From Isoetes taiwanensis (Eukaryota; Streptophyta; Lycopodiopsida; Isoetales; Isoetaceae), in assembly GCA_021234155.1 (NCBI GenBank), contig JAJEKV010000235.1:1-64000 (forward strand): a DNA stretch of 64,000 nucleotides, read 5' to 3'. Of this stretch, positions 12,216-24,997 are shown in pieces. The notes below the pieces were generated by a model. That model saw only the letters and a program-made list of their open reading frames with translations. It had not been told where the DNA came from and did not search any database. Numbering within the stretch: position 1 is the first letter of the stretch; each line of letters opens with the position of its first letter. A program made the translations under genes and the position numbers.

Positions 12216-14789
12216 TATAAGGACTGGAACGTGAAAAGCCATTAGTAGGCCACAATTTATACTCTCACTCTCTAAAGTGAAATATCCCTGTCAACCACAT
12301 TAATCAAAAGTCGTGTTTCCTCAGCCGTGTGTGGAATCTTCTTGTCATCTAACCAAAACTACCCAGAAGAAACCACTCGTTTGGTTCCCGCTTGAACAGC
12401 GTCCTAATCGACTCAGTTGGCACTAGAACAACTGCAGACTGCAGCTAAATAAAGACAAAATTCATGAAATTGCTGAACTTGAGACTATGTCACAAACCAT
12501 TTGCAAAATTCAACTGGCAATGAAATCAGAGCTACTAAAGCAGCGTCTCACAATCATATGTTAAGTGTAACTAGCTCTTGTGAACTTTCAAAACAAAAGT
12601 GCCAAGGCACTACAAACTGTTTTGTGGCACAGGCTAGAGTTTGATGGTTTCGATGGTTTCTTGGTTTTGTTAGGGAATTAAAGTTTAAATCATTGTATTG
12701 GTTGTCTAGCTTGTTTTTTTGAGTGATGGGGAATTTAGTATGCACGAGGTCATTGCTAATTCACAACTTGTGCATCTATTTTGATCTAGGTTTTCGGAAG
12801 ATGTTCTTCTAGCTCAGAAAGCCAAGGTGAAAGTAGTTGAAAATCTTAGGAAGTCCTCCATGGTGGTTCATTTCATTTAACCTAAAGATTTGCTTTCATT
12901 CATGACTATTTGTTTGCTTCTAATATTTAACCTAAAGATCTTATAGTGATCATTATTTTGCTATCATGCATGCGGATGTAGTTCCATATATATATATAAA
13001 ATAGAGAAATAACATTTTATCAAAAAAGGCATGGCAATCCAGAGAAAGCTAATTCTAATCAATTGAACCCATATAGACTAAAATGGCATATGGGACTTAA
13101 ATAAATATTAAAAAAAAAACTATGCCTTGTAAGGAAAAAACATTTAGTAATGCATGTTTTGCTCAAATTACGTCTTTTTTACACCATTATTACCGATGGT
13201 AAATAGATGACGAGTCTAAGCCAAACATGGTATTACACGTGTGCAATATCCATGGGGAGGGGCTTTACCCTCTAAAAAGTCTCAGTGGTGCTATTAGAAT
13301 TGGCATCACTTGGGGCTTCGCCACTCATAATGCCTCGTCTCGCAGCACTGCCTCAACTTTTTATGAGGCATAAAGCCCCTTCCCACAAAAATTATCTAGT
13401 ATATAGATATGTACTGCATAGGTTATATAAATTAAATAGCTTGTGTGATAACCCTTATAGAATGGAGGCTTGATATGCAGCAAGCTCGCCTAAAAAAAAA
13501 TGTCCTTTCCCTCGGTAAGCAATCCAGGCCCCTTCACAACTAACGCATTTGGGGATGATGGTTCACATAGATAATGGAGAGAACTCCCTGTGCCCTTTTA
13601 TGATTTGTTGAAATTGTCAAGATACCCTGTTTAATGGGTATTTTTATGGAAATAACCACAACTTTTGTGATGATACAAATGGGAATGTGTCTTTTCGGAT
13701 GCATGGTAGATTAGGATGAGATCTTTCCATCAACGCTAAGATCACTTGAATCGGAGTTCGAAATCTTAAGTTATAGTCTTCTGAATCCTTACAATTTTTT
13801 TGTGTATCAAAGTAACATAACTTGTGATTACAGACTCTGGTTCAGATGATCTTAGCTTTGATGAAAAGATCTCATCATCATCTATACTAGATCCAAAGAT
13901 GCATTGCCATTTTGGATCATCACAAAAAATTATGGTTATATCCATAAACATACCCTTTAAAAAAGGGCTATTTTGGCAATTTTAGCAAAGCTAAGGCTAT
14001 TTGAGTTCTTTTCGAAATTAATTGTCTCAAAATGTTCATTTTGCCATAAAAAATGGAGCATACCCTGGGGTTACCATTGCAAATTTTCGAGTTTTATCTT
14101 CCATACACATCCAGCACCTTCATGCCACGTGAAGGGCATGGAAGCTTCCAATTTAGAGCAAATCATCGTCATATTGGTCCCTCCACCCAAGTGTTTCATA
14201 TAGAGGAACTTTTGCCTAAACCAAGCATCAAGAAAAGCAAAGCAATCGCTGAGGAAAAACAATAAGTTGCAAATTACTCATTCGAAGCAGATAGATGAAT
14301 TTTATTATATTTTATGTAGATGAATTCACATTATAATAATTTTTTTTTAGTCTTTAAGGGATGGATTTGAGTCCTAGTTGTCTAAGGTTGTAAGCATGGA
14401 CTTGATTATGTCATTTGCTATATGCTTCCTCGATCGAGGTCGATTGATTCTGGGAAAGGGAGAAATTAATATGGCAGTGCTTGGAGGAACGGCTATGTGA
14501 GCAATTGAAGGAGAAAGAAAGAGACAATACCTACGCCAATTGATTAAATTATCTGATCTAAACTTAGTCAAGGACTATTATTAAAATATAAGACAAAGGA
14601 ATAATTAGAAAATGCCAAGCCTTTGTTAATATTTTGAAGCGAATGGTTTGAGGAGACATCAGCGATTAGGCATGGGAGCAATGACCAAAGCAGCAGACCA
14701 GCTCAGTGGCCTGACTAGAGATTTTGACCTGGCTTCTTTAATCGACATCTTTTAAATCAAAGTCAATCGATTCAAATCATCACAAATGT
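12216..14789. other. Intergenic, no recognisable gene
   Basis: AT-rich DNA downstream of the kinesin remnant. A short stretch at about 12410-12540 could be a coiled-coil scrap but is full of stops. The open frames at 13285-13473 and 13973-14265 have no recognisable motif. Confidence 0.4.
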
Positions 14790-15165
14790 CTAGCACAATA
14801 AGAGGGGGTTCCAGGGGGATTTAATATGGATGTTTAAATGATCATTCCCAAGACCATACCCTTAAAACAATTGAAAGGGTTATTATAAAAAAGAAAAAGG
14901 AAAAGAAAAGAAAAAAAAAGGCTCATAGATTCGGTAGAAGAAATAAACATGTTAGCTCGCTAGTTGCATTGGTTAAATAAAGCATTCTTATTAGATTATT
15001 GAAGAATTTTAGTAGGGGTTCGAGTCTCCTACTATAAAATCATAGGTAGCACCCATACATAAATGACCATAATCGAAGTGAAAGGCGTAGGCGCACCTAA
15101 TCGTAAATGACCATAATCAAAGTGAAAGACGTTCAGAAGCCCAACAAATGATTTGGGGCATGGAT
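14790..15165 (+). repeat. Composite repeat unit 1 with tRNA-headed SINE
   Basis: Unit 1 of a diverged tandem pair. A leader (AGGGGGATTTAATATGG, then CCCTAAAACAATTGAA-like blocks and an A-rich tract) precedes a tRNA-like segment starting near 14949. That segment has the A box TTAGCTCGCTAGTTGCATTGG and the B box GGGTTCGAGTCTCC. The body carries AAATGACCATAATC motifs. Confidence 0.65.
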
Positions 15166-15204
15166 GGACGGATCCAGTAACTAAGGTAGTTGAGGACGCA
15201 CCTC

Positions 15205-15698
15205 AGTTAGAATATCTAACACAATAACATGGGGTTCTAGGGGGATTTAATATGGGTGCATAAATCACATTGATGAGACCATAGACCATATCCCTAAAAC
15301 AATCGAAGGGTTATAATTACAATTAGAAATAAAAAAATAAAAAAATTACATAGATTCAATAGAAAAAATAAGTGAATTGACCATATCCCTAAAATAATTG
15401 AAGGGTTATAATTACAATAAAAAAAAAAAAAAAAAAAAAAAAAAAACATAAGACTCAATAGAAAAAATAAGCAAATAGAAAAAATAAGCGTGTTTAGCTC
15501 ACTAGTTGAATGGTTAAAACATTCTTATTAGAATATCAAAACATTTTGGTAGAGGTTCGAGTCTCCATATTTCATACTCTAAAACCTTAGGCGAACTTGT
15601 ATTTCATATTTCAAAATCATAGGCACCCCCAATCATAAATGACCATAATCAAAATGAGAGGCACCCAGAGGCTCTAACATACAATCTGGGACATAGGA
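15205..15698 (+). repeat. Composite repeat unit 2 with tRNA-headed SINE
   Basis: Unit 2 has the same leader, with part of it (CATATCCCTAAAA.AAT, then GGGTTATAATTACAAT) repeated twice around an A-run of about 28 bases at 15419-15446. The tRNA-like head starts near 15489 with TTAGCTCACTAGTTGAATGG and the B box AGGTTCGAGTCTCC. The body again has AAATGACCATAATC. Confidence 0.65.
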
Positions 15699-15809
15699 TG
15701 GACCCTAAACCATATCAGTTTTTCCCTCCTCGAAATGCTCGCCCACGAGACAATTTTCTATTTAGGACGCTCTCATGGAGACTTGAACTTGAGACTTGGC
15801 CCGGATACT

Positions 15810-16200
15810 ATTGATATGACATCTTAACTATCGTGCCCCAACTAACTGGACAAAAGCGTCTCGTCTATATGTGATAATTATATGCCGCCTCCCTAAGATT
15901 TACTCGAGTGGTCCCCATGGCCCCCAAACCATACCAATTTCAAGTTCAAATCTCCATGGAAGGGTCCCAAATAAAAAATTGCCTCATGGACGAACGATGT
16001 AAATCCCATATACTCGACTGCGACCATCCTGAGGAAGGGGGAAATTAATATAGTTTGGGGGAGGGCATGGGGACTACTCAAGAGTAAATCTTGGGGAGGC
16101 GGCATCTCATTATCACATATAGAGGATCAAACCTCAACGTATAGATGCTTTTGCCTAGTTGGTTGGGGCATGATACTTAAGGTGTTGTATCATAAAACAC
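15810..16200. repeat. Foldback element 1 (about 130-bp inverted arms)
   Basis: The left arm (about 15810-15932) and right arm (about 16043-16200) are imperfect reverse complements. They include TGCCCCAAC.AACT, ATATGTGATAAT and GCCGCCTCCC.AAGATTTACT. The outer part of each arm resembles a tRNA-like SINE head (TAGTTGGTTGGGGCATGATA). The central spacer carries AAGTTCAAATCTCC, a B-box-like string. Confidence 0.75.
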
Positions 16201-16346
16201 GCTTATTTTCTAATATGTGGAATTATATCAGGCTTTGCAACTCAAATTAGCCTTCTTATATCATGTTTTGCAAATCAAATCTGAACAAATTTGTACATCT
16301 AAAAAAGTTAGTAAATTATAAAAATTTGAACTTTCTAGCTTTCAAG

Positions 16347-16899
16347 GGCATTAGGGATTTTTTGAGATCATAAAAGGGCCTTCTAAGAATTGCTGACTAA
16401 GCTATATGAACTACCAATCAGAAAACAGAACTGGTAATCCAGTCAGCAAAACAGTTATAACTAACTCACTGGATCACATTTTCTAGCATAAGTGTTGGTA
16501 GAAAAGTCCAAATGAGCTCTTATTTGGTGCAATAGATAGATCTCATTGAGATCTTTCCAACCTTGGGTGGTTTGCATATCTTTTAGCCCCGTAGGATAGT
16601 AAAAAATGATAAAAACCATATTTTTTGAAGTTTTGACAATCATAAGTGGTTAAAATATGTGCAAAGCACCTAAGGTTGGAAAGATCTCAATGAGATCTAT
16701 CTATTGCACTAAACGAGAGCTCATTTGGACTTTTCTATCAACAGTTATGCTAGAAAACGTGATCCAGTGAGTTAGTTATAACAGTTTTGCTGACTGGACC
16801 CGTCAGGCTCTGATTTCTGATTGGTAGTTCATTTATCTTCATTTGGCTTAGTTGGCATGTTTTGAAGGCCCTTTTTTAATCTCAAAAAAACCCTAATGG
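16347..16899. repeat. Foldback element 2 (about 240-bp inverted arms)
   Basis: The left arm 16347-16585 and right arm 16651-16899 are reverse complements with scattered mismatches, separated by about 65 bp. Shared blocks include CTCATTGAGATCTTTCCAACC, GTTTTGCTGACTGGA, TGATTGGTAGTTCAT and GAAGGCCCTTTT. A transcript would fold into a long hairpin. No coding content. Confidence 0.85.
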
Positions 16900-16904
16900 C
16901 TTCA

Positions 16905-17330
16905 ACCATAGCGACATCTATATCGATGTCTAGATGTTGATATCACGTCGATAAATGATGGCAATATCGACGTCTTCACGTTGTTTAATGACGAACACAT
17001 GTCGCAATCACATCGCCGGTAAAAGTCGGACTCGCGTAGTTTAATGCCGATATGTACACGTGGCAGCAAATATGCCAGTGCGATGGGTATGCTCTGCACC
17101 ATGCTGATGTCAGTGCGATAGTCACGCTAATGACGTCGTTCAACAACAACATGTACATGTGGTAATGCCAGCATGTCGCCTGCGTGGCGTTTACGTGTCG
17201 TCGACATGTCGTCTGTGTGGCGACATCGTTTAACGACGTCACGTTTATTTTCAAAAAGATAATACTATCTTCCATGCATACGCCCCTAGCACGTCCAAGT
17301 GGCGTGCACGTGTATGACACATAGGCAATG
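16905..17330. repeat. ACGTC/CGACG-rich degenerate repeat, block 1
   Basis: Irregularly repeated short motifs (ATCGATGTC, GACGTC, CATGTCG, GTTTAACGACGTC) give a CpG- and ACGT-rich block within AT-rich DNA. The minus-strand frame at 16985-17320 is composed of these repeats and is not called as a gene. Confidence 0.6.
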
Positions 17331-17779
17331 ACAATGAGTTTAAAAAAGAATAATTAAATTTAAAAATGCAGCATAAATCAATAAAATTAATACATATTAA
17401 TAGGAATGAAAACAAAAGAAAAATTAAATTAAAAAAAAAAACTATTTAGAAATAATATTACATTTTAATCATAGTTCGAAAAAAATTTAATTAATCATTG
17501 AAAAAATCCAAAAGACTCGCATTTACCATGAGAGATTCCAAAAAATTAGAATTAAGTATACAAAATTATTATCAAATCCAATTAATTCTATAGAATATAG
17601 TCCAGGTCTGTTTCGTGACCGCATCAGATGGATGACTAAGCCTAATGCTTTATAGCAGTAAACCTAGTATATATTGATGGTGCCCGATTAAAGCTACCAA
17701 AAAAAGGTCAAAAGAAAACATCTTCACAAATCGAAGCAGTTGTATAATTACCTTTAGTCCATGTAAGACACAACGCACT
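17331..17779. other. AT-rich spacer between ACGTC-rich blocks
   Basis: A/T-rich DNA with no recognisable gene or repeat unit. Confidence 0.4.
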
Positions 17780-18130
17780 CCCTGCCACATCAAATCCACT
17801 AGACGTCGTTCACTACATCTTGTCCACTTAGGATGACACAACGTCTACCAGCGTACCATGTCAGCATGCCACGAGGTCGACTTAGCCACATCAGATGTAC
17901 TAGACGTCATTTAACGGTGTAGTTGACGTGGCTTGACACAACGACTTGCCAGCATGGCATGTCAGTAAGCCATGCCAACATAAACAACACGTCAAGTTTT
18001 TATCATGACGTGTCGTTTAACGATGCCATCTTCGTCAGTTAACGATGTCCCCATCTTAAAATGACGTCGACTCACTTAAAGATGCAACCTCATCGTTGAA
18101 CGACCTTTATACATCGTTCAACCACGCCGA
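17780..18130. repeat. ACGTC-rich degenerate repeat, block 2
   Basis: Contains the same motif family as 16905-17330: CTAGACGTC twice, GTTTAACGATG, AATGACGTCGACTC and CATCGTTGAACGAC. Together the two blocks look like the ends of one decayed array. Confidence 0.6.
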
Positions 18131-18731
18131 TCCCTTGTGGTGCTTCTTCTTCATATATAGATGATTAGTGGAGGAAAAAAGTGATGCTTTTAGACAAGGA
18201 AAAAACCCAAGAAAAATATGACAACTTAACTAAAACTCGTAGAGTTTATAATACTAATCAATTGGCTAAAAAAGGCCAACTGAATTTAATTAATTCACAA
18301 AAAATAAATATCCATTGATCATGAAATAATGCAAAACTTTTGAAGGTATCTCATAGTTTTTACCTATGCCTAGCCATGATGTATTCCCAAACAAAAGTAT
18401 CAAGTGAAAGGACATTCATGTACACATGATGTACTATCCAACCAAGTGCCATGCTGATGAATGGAGCAACCAAAATGCAAACAACTATGAGATGACATAG
18501 CAAACTTGTAAAATAGTACAAAAAAATAGAAGGAAGGAAGTATATTTTAACGTCCACGGATAAGCACTCAAAGCAAATCGTATTTAGGACGGCTTCCCAT
18601 GAGACATGAGACATGAAATTTTCTCAAGGCTGTGGTGACATTTACCACGAACTCAGATTTGCTATGTTCTCATGGATCTCAAACCTCAACCTCTATTACC
18701 TTTTGTTCTTATAAGATCTATCAGATCTATA

Positions 18732-18848
18732 ATAAGACAAAAAAAAAGCAACAAGAAGACAAATGAAGCTACACAAGAAGATAAAGCTAATAAGACAAAA
18801 AGAAAAGCTATAAGAAGACAAGCGAAGCTACACAAAAAGACAAAGCTA
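18732..18848. repeat. Two-copy about 58-bp tandem repeat
   Basis: 18732-18789 and 18790-18848 share AATAAGACAAAAAGAAAAGC-like, AAGAAGACAA and GAAGCTACACAA blocks. Confidence 0.75.
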
Positions 18849-19680
18849 GAGGTGTAGACCTGGGTGTCCAAAAATAGAAGAGGTTCAAAACTTGTGTCCC
18901 TACGCCCATGGAAGCGCCCTTACTTTCCTTAACCGGCAGCTCCTCGGCAATTTTAGATCCTAACCGTTGGATCAAGATCAGTGATTAGGCGAATGTCTTT
19001 GTCACGAGAACAAATAAAGCGGCTGGCGCTTATCATGATAAACCGCAACAAGAATGATAAAATGTGAGGCCGAGGCAAAGAATAATGATAAACCGCCACA
19101 GAGGCACCGAATGAAGGGATCCGTCTTCAAATCGGCCTTCCAATCGCCTTTGTTTGTGGCTCACACCACGGCCCAGAAAGATGCAGATTTGAAGGATCAA
19201 ACACCGCTTGTGGCTTACAAAAGAAAGCTTACACAAGTCCGATGTGATTTCCTTAAGATAAAATACACACAAAGAACGGATTTTGAATGGAAGAAAAGGA
19301 AAACTTAAACTAGGAGAAGGCAATAAGTTAAAGCACCAAAACTGAAAAAATAGGCTTCGGTATCGCTGCCGCAAAGATGCCTAAAGCTCCAATAGCCAGA
19401 TTCGTGATAAGCTCCAAAGAGTCGATTTCTTAGCCAGATTCCTCACCGGATCCGAGGATTTCTTAGCCAGATTCCTCGCCCAGATTTCCAATCGCCTTCC
19501 AATTTGTGCAAAAGATTCTCCTTCAGATTCTCCTTCCAATCGGCCTTCCCTACTCCTACTTTGTGCGGCTTGTGGAAGAGTGGAAGAAATCTCTGTTTCT
19601 GGATTGATTGCTTGTTGTGCCCTGCAAAATCTTGCTGCTGCAATGAATCAGAGGCAAAATTGCCTCGGAGCTCCCGGTTA
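18849..19680. other. Intergenic, unidentified open frames
   Basis: A plus-strand frame at 19054-19308 and a minus-strand frame at 19443-19748 have no motif I recognise. Short direct repeats (TTTCTTAGCCAGATTCCTC, TTCCAATCGCCTTCC) occur at 19430-19550. Confidence 0.3.
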
Positions 19681-19786
19681 AAGGGGTCAAACCCCCAGGC
19701 TCGCCCATTACGCCAAATAAATGGGCTCGCCCTGACGGGCTCGCCCATTTATTAGGCGTAATGGGCTCTCCTGGGGTTTAACCCCT
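19681..19786. repeat. GC-rich hairpin element
   Basis: The left arm (19681-19726) and right arm (19743-19786) are nearly perfect reverse complements: AAGGGGTCAAACCCCCAGG pairs with CCTGGGGTTTAACCCCTT, and GCCCATTACGCC pairs with GGCGTAATGGGC. The extra GGGCTCGCCC steps lie around the loop. The size suits a MITE or foldback. Confidence 0.8.
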
Positions 19787-20947
19787 TCTTCCTTTCCTTT
19801 TCATCTTCTCATATTTTGTTTTATTCCAATATCACATTAACAATCAAGAGGAGCACAGCTATTTATCAATCCAAATTTAAGACATAATTGATGTGACAAT
19901 CTCTATGGCTGGTGATGACAAGCACCACACTTTAAAAGTATGTTTCTAAAATGATCCGTATAGTTGGTGATGCATAAGCTTATTCATCTCTATGCTGATG
20001 ACGAACACAACTCTTTATAAGTATGCTTGTTTCTAAAATGATGAGTACAGTTGGTGATGCATAAGCTTATTCCAGCGAACCCATTCTAGCTCCCTAAATT
20101 TGTGTAAATGTGTTTTTATCCTCCGATAAATTAGATTTATATCTCCTAACTTCGGGCTTTTACCAGATTGAAGCCTCAAAAATTCTATATACAGAACTGA
20201 AAAGCTTAAATTCTCCCATGTTACGTTATTAAGAAATTGGATCCTCACGTTTCTCTTATTCTCAATGCTTATTTACACTCATGCATAACACAAGCGTAAA
20301 ACAGGCAGAATGAAACCTCATCTTGAGAACAGGCAAAATTAAAGATGATTTTATTTCATGATAATGCCCTTGATGGAACAAAGGGCATAAAAAAGAAAAA
20401 AAAATTGTGCCCATCATCAGTACTTTGAAACCAACTTGTAGTAACAAATAGAGGATGTGATGGGCAATCAGCAAAATTAAATATGATACATGCAGGACAG
20501 CTCATCTTACTATGGGATTGTGCAGGCGCCAACAAAAAGAAATTACTATACAATTTATTCACAAGGTAATATGAAATAACTTAGCAGAGAACTAGTCTGC
20601 CAGTGTACAATGGGACATAGAACGTGAGACACACACTTACTGGATCATGAACCCCAATTGCTCATATAAAGCTGCACATACAGGACAAATGTCCTTGAAT
20701 AGGTACTTTGGCAAAAGGTTAAAAGATGAAAGCAGTAGAGTGCGAGGACCATACCTTATAATGCAAAATTGTGTTAACTCCACATGCACCACGGTGCCAC
20801 TGGTGGCGCATAAAGCTTCTGCTAACAATTCGTTTTCAAAAGCAGGTTGTTTAAATCGCCAAGTTTACAATGTATTGTCCGATTGATCATGTACACCTTC
20901 ACTTTCAAAATCTTCTAGTCTTCAAATTTTGCCAGAAAATGATGTCA

Positions 20948-21857
20948 TCAGGAACTCCCACCAACCTCTGCAACACGTTGCCTCATCATTTCATTCACTG
21001 CAGCTCGACGGCGTGAATCCATCTGCTGTTGAGTTCGCCTGAAGTGTTCTTTCAGATCCCTGATTCATTTATGGAAAAAGATTCATTATGAGCTGGTCCA
21101 CCCTATGCTTCAACACCACAGTACTCTACCATGTGATTGACTTACTTGCAACGTGGAACCCTACATTCTGATTCTCTGCACGCCCTGGCATGCAATTGCA
21201 ATAACGACCACATCATTTTGCACCGTTGGCATCCACCAGAAGCCCAGATCCGCATATAATACCATGTCTAAAAAAGGCCCTTTACATTTCGACACTTGGG
21301 ATAATATTGGCACTGAGGTGCACAACATTTTGATGCATGAGCAAGCAGAATCAGCATATTCCGTGAACTGAAGGGTATAATAATGTCAGTATAAATATAA
21401 TAATGTTAGTATAAGCATGAAGTAAACAGACTGCCAAAGAAAAAGACATGAGTACACGCCATTACCTGTTTAATTCTCAGTTGGCGTGCTTCTTTATTTT
21501 GAGCATTTTGCTCTGAAAGTGTCAAATGTGGAGTGAGTTCATGGGGATGATGTTTATTTTCCTCTTTTGGTAGCATGCATTGCAGATATCAAAATCCGGA
21601 CATGTGTCACATCGAAAACCCTGTCCAGTCTCAATGTCATGGTGACATATATTACATGTTGTAACAAATGCAGGAGCCGTGGGATTATGCAAATGATATA
21701 AGATCATCATCGATGAATGTTTAGCACGTCGCAATGTGTCGTACTGATAATGATTTCCCTGACACAAACTTAGAAATGCCTGCCTTGTGTCAAAAAACTC
21801 GCTTTCCATGATTTCATCTTTATCCTTAGTGTCAGCAGGGACATCATTGACTTCGAC
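20948..21857 (-). other. HAC ZZ and TAZ2 exons
   Basis: 21857-21466 carries [20 protein letters not shown] and the ZZ finger [19 protein letters not shown], with a frame change just after CYQKR. 21367-21146 carries TAZ2 (LLAHASKCCAPQCQYYPKCR, SGGCQRCKMMWSLLQLHAR) with two compensating frame changes, one at a run of six T (minus strand). 21059-20948 ends the protein (MDSRRRAAVNEMMRQRVAEV). Confidence 0.9.
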
Positions 21858-22070
21858 CTATATTTGAAAAGATTTTGTCAAATCTATTTTCTGAGATGTA
21901 TCAGAGCTAATCATCACAAGCATTGAAAAGCACAAAGTGTTTTTACTAGTGGGAAAGGGAAGACATGCCCTGAAGGAGGTTAGGTGTGTACCTCAAAAAA
22001 ATGGTGTGCCTCCTTCATATTCACGGGATGCCTGCTCCTTTCCTCTAGCCTTTGATCAGCATCATAGCAC

Positions 22071-23666
22071 CTGCAAACATAAGTTAGAATAACATAGTCA
22101 GTAGCTATTTCTGAAGCACCATAGAAATTTAAAATGTATCTCCTTTTATTAATAGATACGTGTAAAGGAAATACGATTAGGAAACAAAAAAAAATTCCCA
22201 CTTTAAAATCTAAATGAACCTTAGAGGGCTTAACTGACTGAGTTAAGAAATAGCTAACTGTATTATAATACAAATACCAAAAAGAGCATACACCAAGATT
22301 GAACTCCAAGATTTTGATCTCGTTTCAGTCAACTTAAATCAATGTAAGCTAATCAGCCTATGCTTCACACTATAACGCATTCAAATTGCCCTCACAAGCC
22401 TGAATCACCCCCTTAAATTACAGCTTCGACTCTCATTCATATCAATTTCCAAGTTCCCTGGAGTGCAGAACTCAAGATTTTAGTGTTGCTCCAAAATCAC
22501 ACTCAAGTGCATTAAATAAGCACCTCATGCACTCTTGATTATTTTCATGACATTTAGCTGCACTAGGTACCTTATGCGGATCTGATGTAAATAAAAATGA
22601 TCCAATTGTTGTCTTTCTGACAGAGCACTAGAACTCCTACATTGTCCCCATTCTTCAAAGACGCAACCTTGTTGTGAGGATCCTTGAGCCCACATATGAG
22701 CATCATCAAGAATACATTCATGAGAATCGTCATGAACTTTGCTACATGGGAAATTCTAGGAAGGTCTCCTTAGACTAGATAAACAATTCTGGCTTGCCAT
22801 TATTCATCTGCCTTGGAAAGAAACTTTTCCTTCATTCAGGGCTCCAGACCTCTTTCTTAAAATCATGCCCCTTTGCCAGATAACTCCCAAGAATGACTTT
22901 GGTACCATGTAAGAAACCAAGGATCGAGCAGAGAATAAAGGCAAATCAAAAGAGGGAACAAGGTTAGCTCTGGTCTCCTAATATGAAAAGATATGGATGC
23001 AATGATTAGGCTTATATAGAGGCTTATATTGTATAGCTCAGCTTTATCCACTTACAAATGAAATATCAGCAATCTTCGGTCATGGATCATACCATTTATC
23101 TACATTCCTTTAAGAAAATTGCCTAGAAAAGTATATCTGTACTGCCAAACTTCCTTTGCCTCCATTTCTAGTGGGAACAACATTCAAATAAACAATAAGC
23201 GATTGGGCCCATTTCTATGTAAATGCACTGCAGCAAACGCACAGCATTGCTCCTAATTTGCGCAACCGCAACAGAGCTGGAAATGGTTGTTTGAGCCCAG
23301 GGCAATAGCAAACATGGAGTTCGTTGCCTATTTTGCAGCCACACTACAAATACACCAGAGCTATTCCTAGAAATCAATTAAACTACCAAGTTAGGCAATA
23401 TTCTGTTCGTATGAACGTTCCAGAAATAAAATGGAAATTAGTGTCTTAGAGACAGCATTTTCATCGCAATTGGCACCGCATCATGAGCATATGATGCAGA
23501 TAGAATGGTTTACATCAGCATTGCCTTCGACTTACGTACTAAATCACAAATTTTGTTCTCACCCATGAGTAGCAGCCATATGATAAGGACTTTACTCCAA
23601 AACCACCACACAGAATAACTATATAAACCTCATGCAAAAACATACTCAGAAAAAAAATATATGCAC
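22071..23666 (-). other. 1.6-kb HAC intron
   Basis: The longest intron of the HAC remnant, between the exon ending FNLCGR and the exon starting CYDADQRLEER. I see no coding content or clear transposon in it. Confidence 0.6.
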
Positions 23667-23996
23667 CTGCCACAAAGGTTAAAGTTCTTGCACTGCTTAC
23701 AAATCCAACCGACTACCACCAACAATAGGAGAACAACAGTGCTTGCACATATAGTGCATGTGCACCATAATAAAATCCTCTTTCATAGGTAATATAGCCT
23801 GTCCCAGCTGCAAGAAAATGCTCATGACTCAAACATTGTAAATAAAGAGAGAGAGAACATAAAGCCCAAACTTCTTCCTATTGACGACATGATAGGATGC
23901 TAAAATTCGTAATCATAATCTATTACATGGAAAAATTCAATCCAAAACATTAGGTATCTTATAAAACTACACTGAGAGATACTCACTCTATGCATA

Positions 23997-24997
23997 AGCG
24001 ACACGCCCTTAGAAGCATTGGCAGGAAAATCAACTTTAGGTGCACGTTTTGTTACTGCCTTTTTATTCTTCCCCTTCTTTTTTGTAACCTGTTTTTCTTC
24101 TTCTCTCTTGTTCATGCATGATCAATGCATCCTCCCGCCACGCACCAGGCCAATAATCTCCATCAAAATAGGGTAACCGAGCTGCAGTTACCTTGGTTTT
24201 GCACTCCTCAGGAACAGAAAAAGAAATAATCCAAAAGTTTGTGACCTCCACCACTACATTATCAGCACTAGCTTTTTGCAACATTGTCAAATACCTGTCA
24301 AGAATATAAGCACATAAAGGAATAGTTGATGAAGCATATAAGATCTAACTACTGACTTACCATTCTCTCAACTTATCAGACTTTGGGGTCTTCTGGATTT
24401 CTGGATGGCAATACAAAATATAATCTTCTCCTCTCAATGGTGGGCAAGCCCAGATGTAGCAGCTACAAAAGCCACGTTTTTTACAATACTCTAAGTAGCC
24501 AATCTAAAAAACATCATGGTCGTAATTAGAGATGAATAGAATGAAAATAAAAAACAACAGCATATAACTGATAATTTGCGGTCACAATATCAATGCTCAC
24601 CAAAATTTCGTGGTATACGAAAGTCCGTAATGCCTCACCACTCGAAGTTTTCACGTCAGGCCGAAAATACTTTACAGAATCCAAATAAGAAAGATATACT
24701 CGGCGTTGATTAGGGTTCGGACATTCACTCCCAAATTCCTGCACATAGAGGCCGAATAGGCAGACTTCCACCCCTTCTATTCTTTGGAATAGAAGTATCA
24801 CCTGTGAAAGCATACTATATTTAATGATAAGAACGTTTACACTGTAGTAGATCCAAGATGATACAAACCTTTGATTTATATGGAAACTCGGGTGGGTACT
24901 CGCCCACTGGAAATAGATCCAAGAAACGCTGCTTCACTTCTAACTTTTTATCAACAGAGGAAACAACCCTCACAACTAAGCCATCTGCTCCAAGAAC
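23997..24997 (-). other. HAC KAT11 catalytic-core exons
   Basis: Four exons encode the acetyl-CoA binding core: [83 protein letters not shown] and ARLPYFDGDYWPGA. All are plant HAC signature strings. The first three exons are uninterrupted. A frame change occurs after WPGA near 24115-24130. Confidence 0.9.

Noticed and set aside
14949-15030. Functional tRNA gene
   Set aside because: A and B boxes are present, but no cloverleaf with acceptor and anticodon stems can be formed by eye. It is a SINE head.
16985-17320. 111-codon minus-strand open frame
   Set aside because: It lies wholly inside ACGTC-rich repeat DNA, its residues follow the repeat, and it has no domain.
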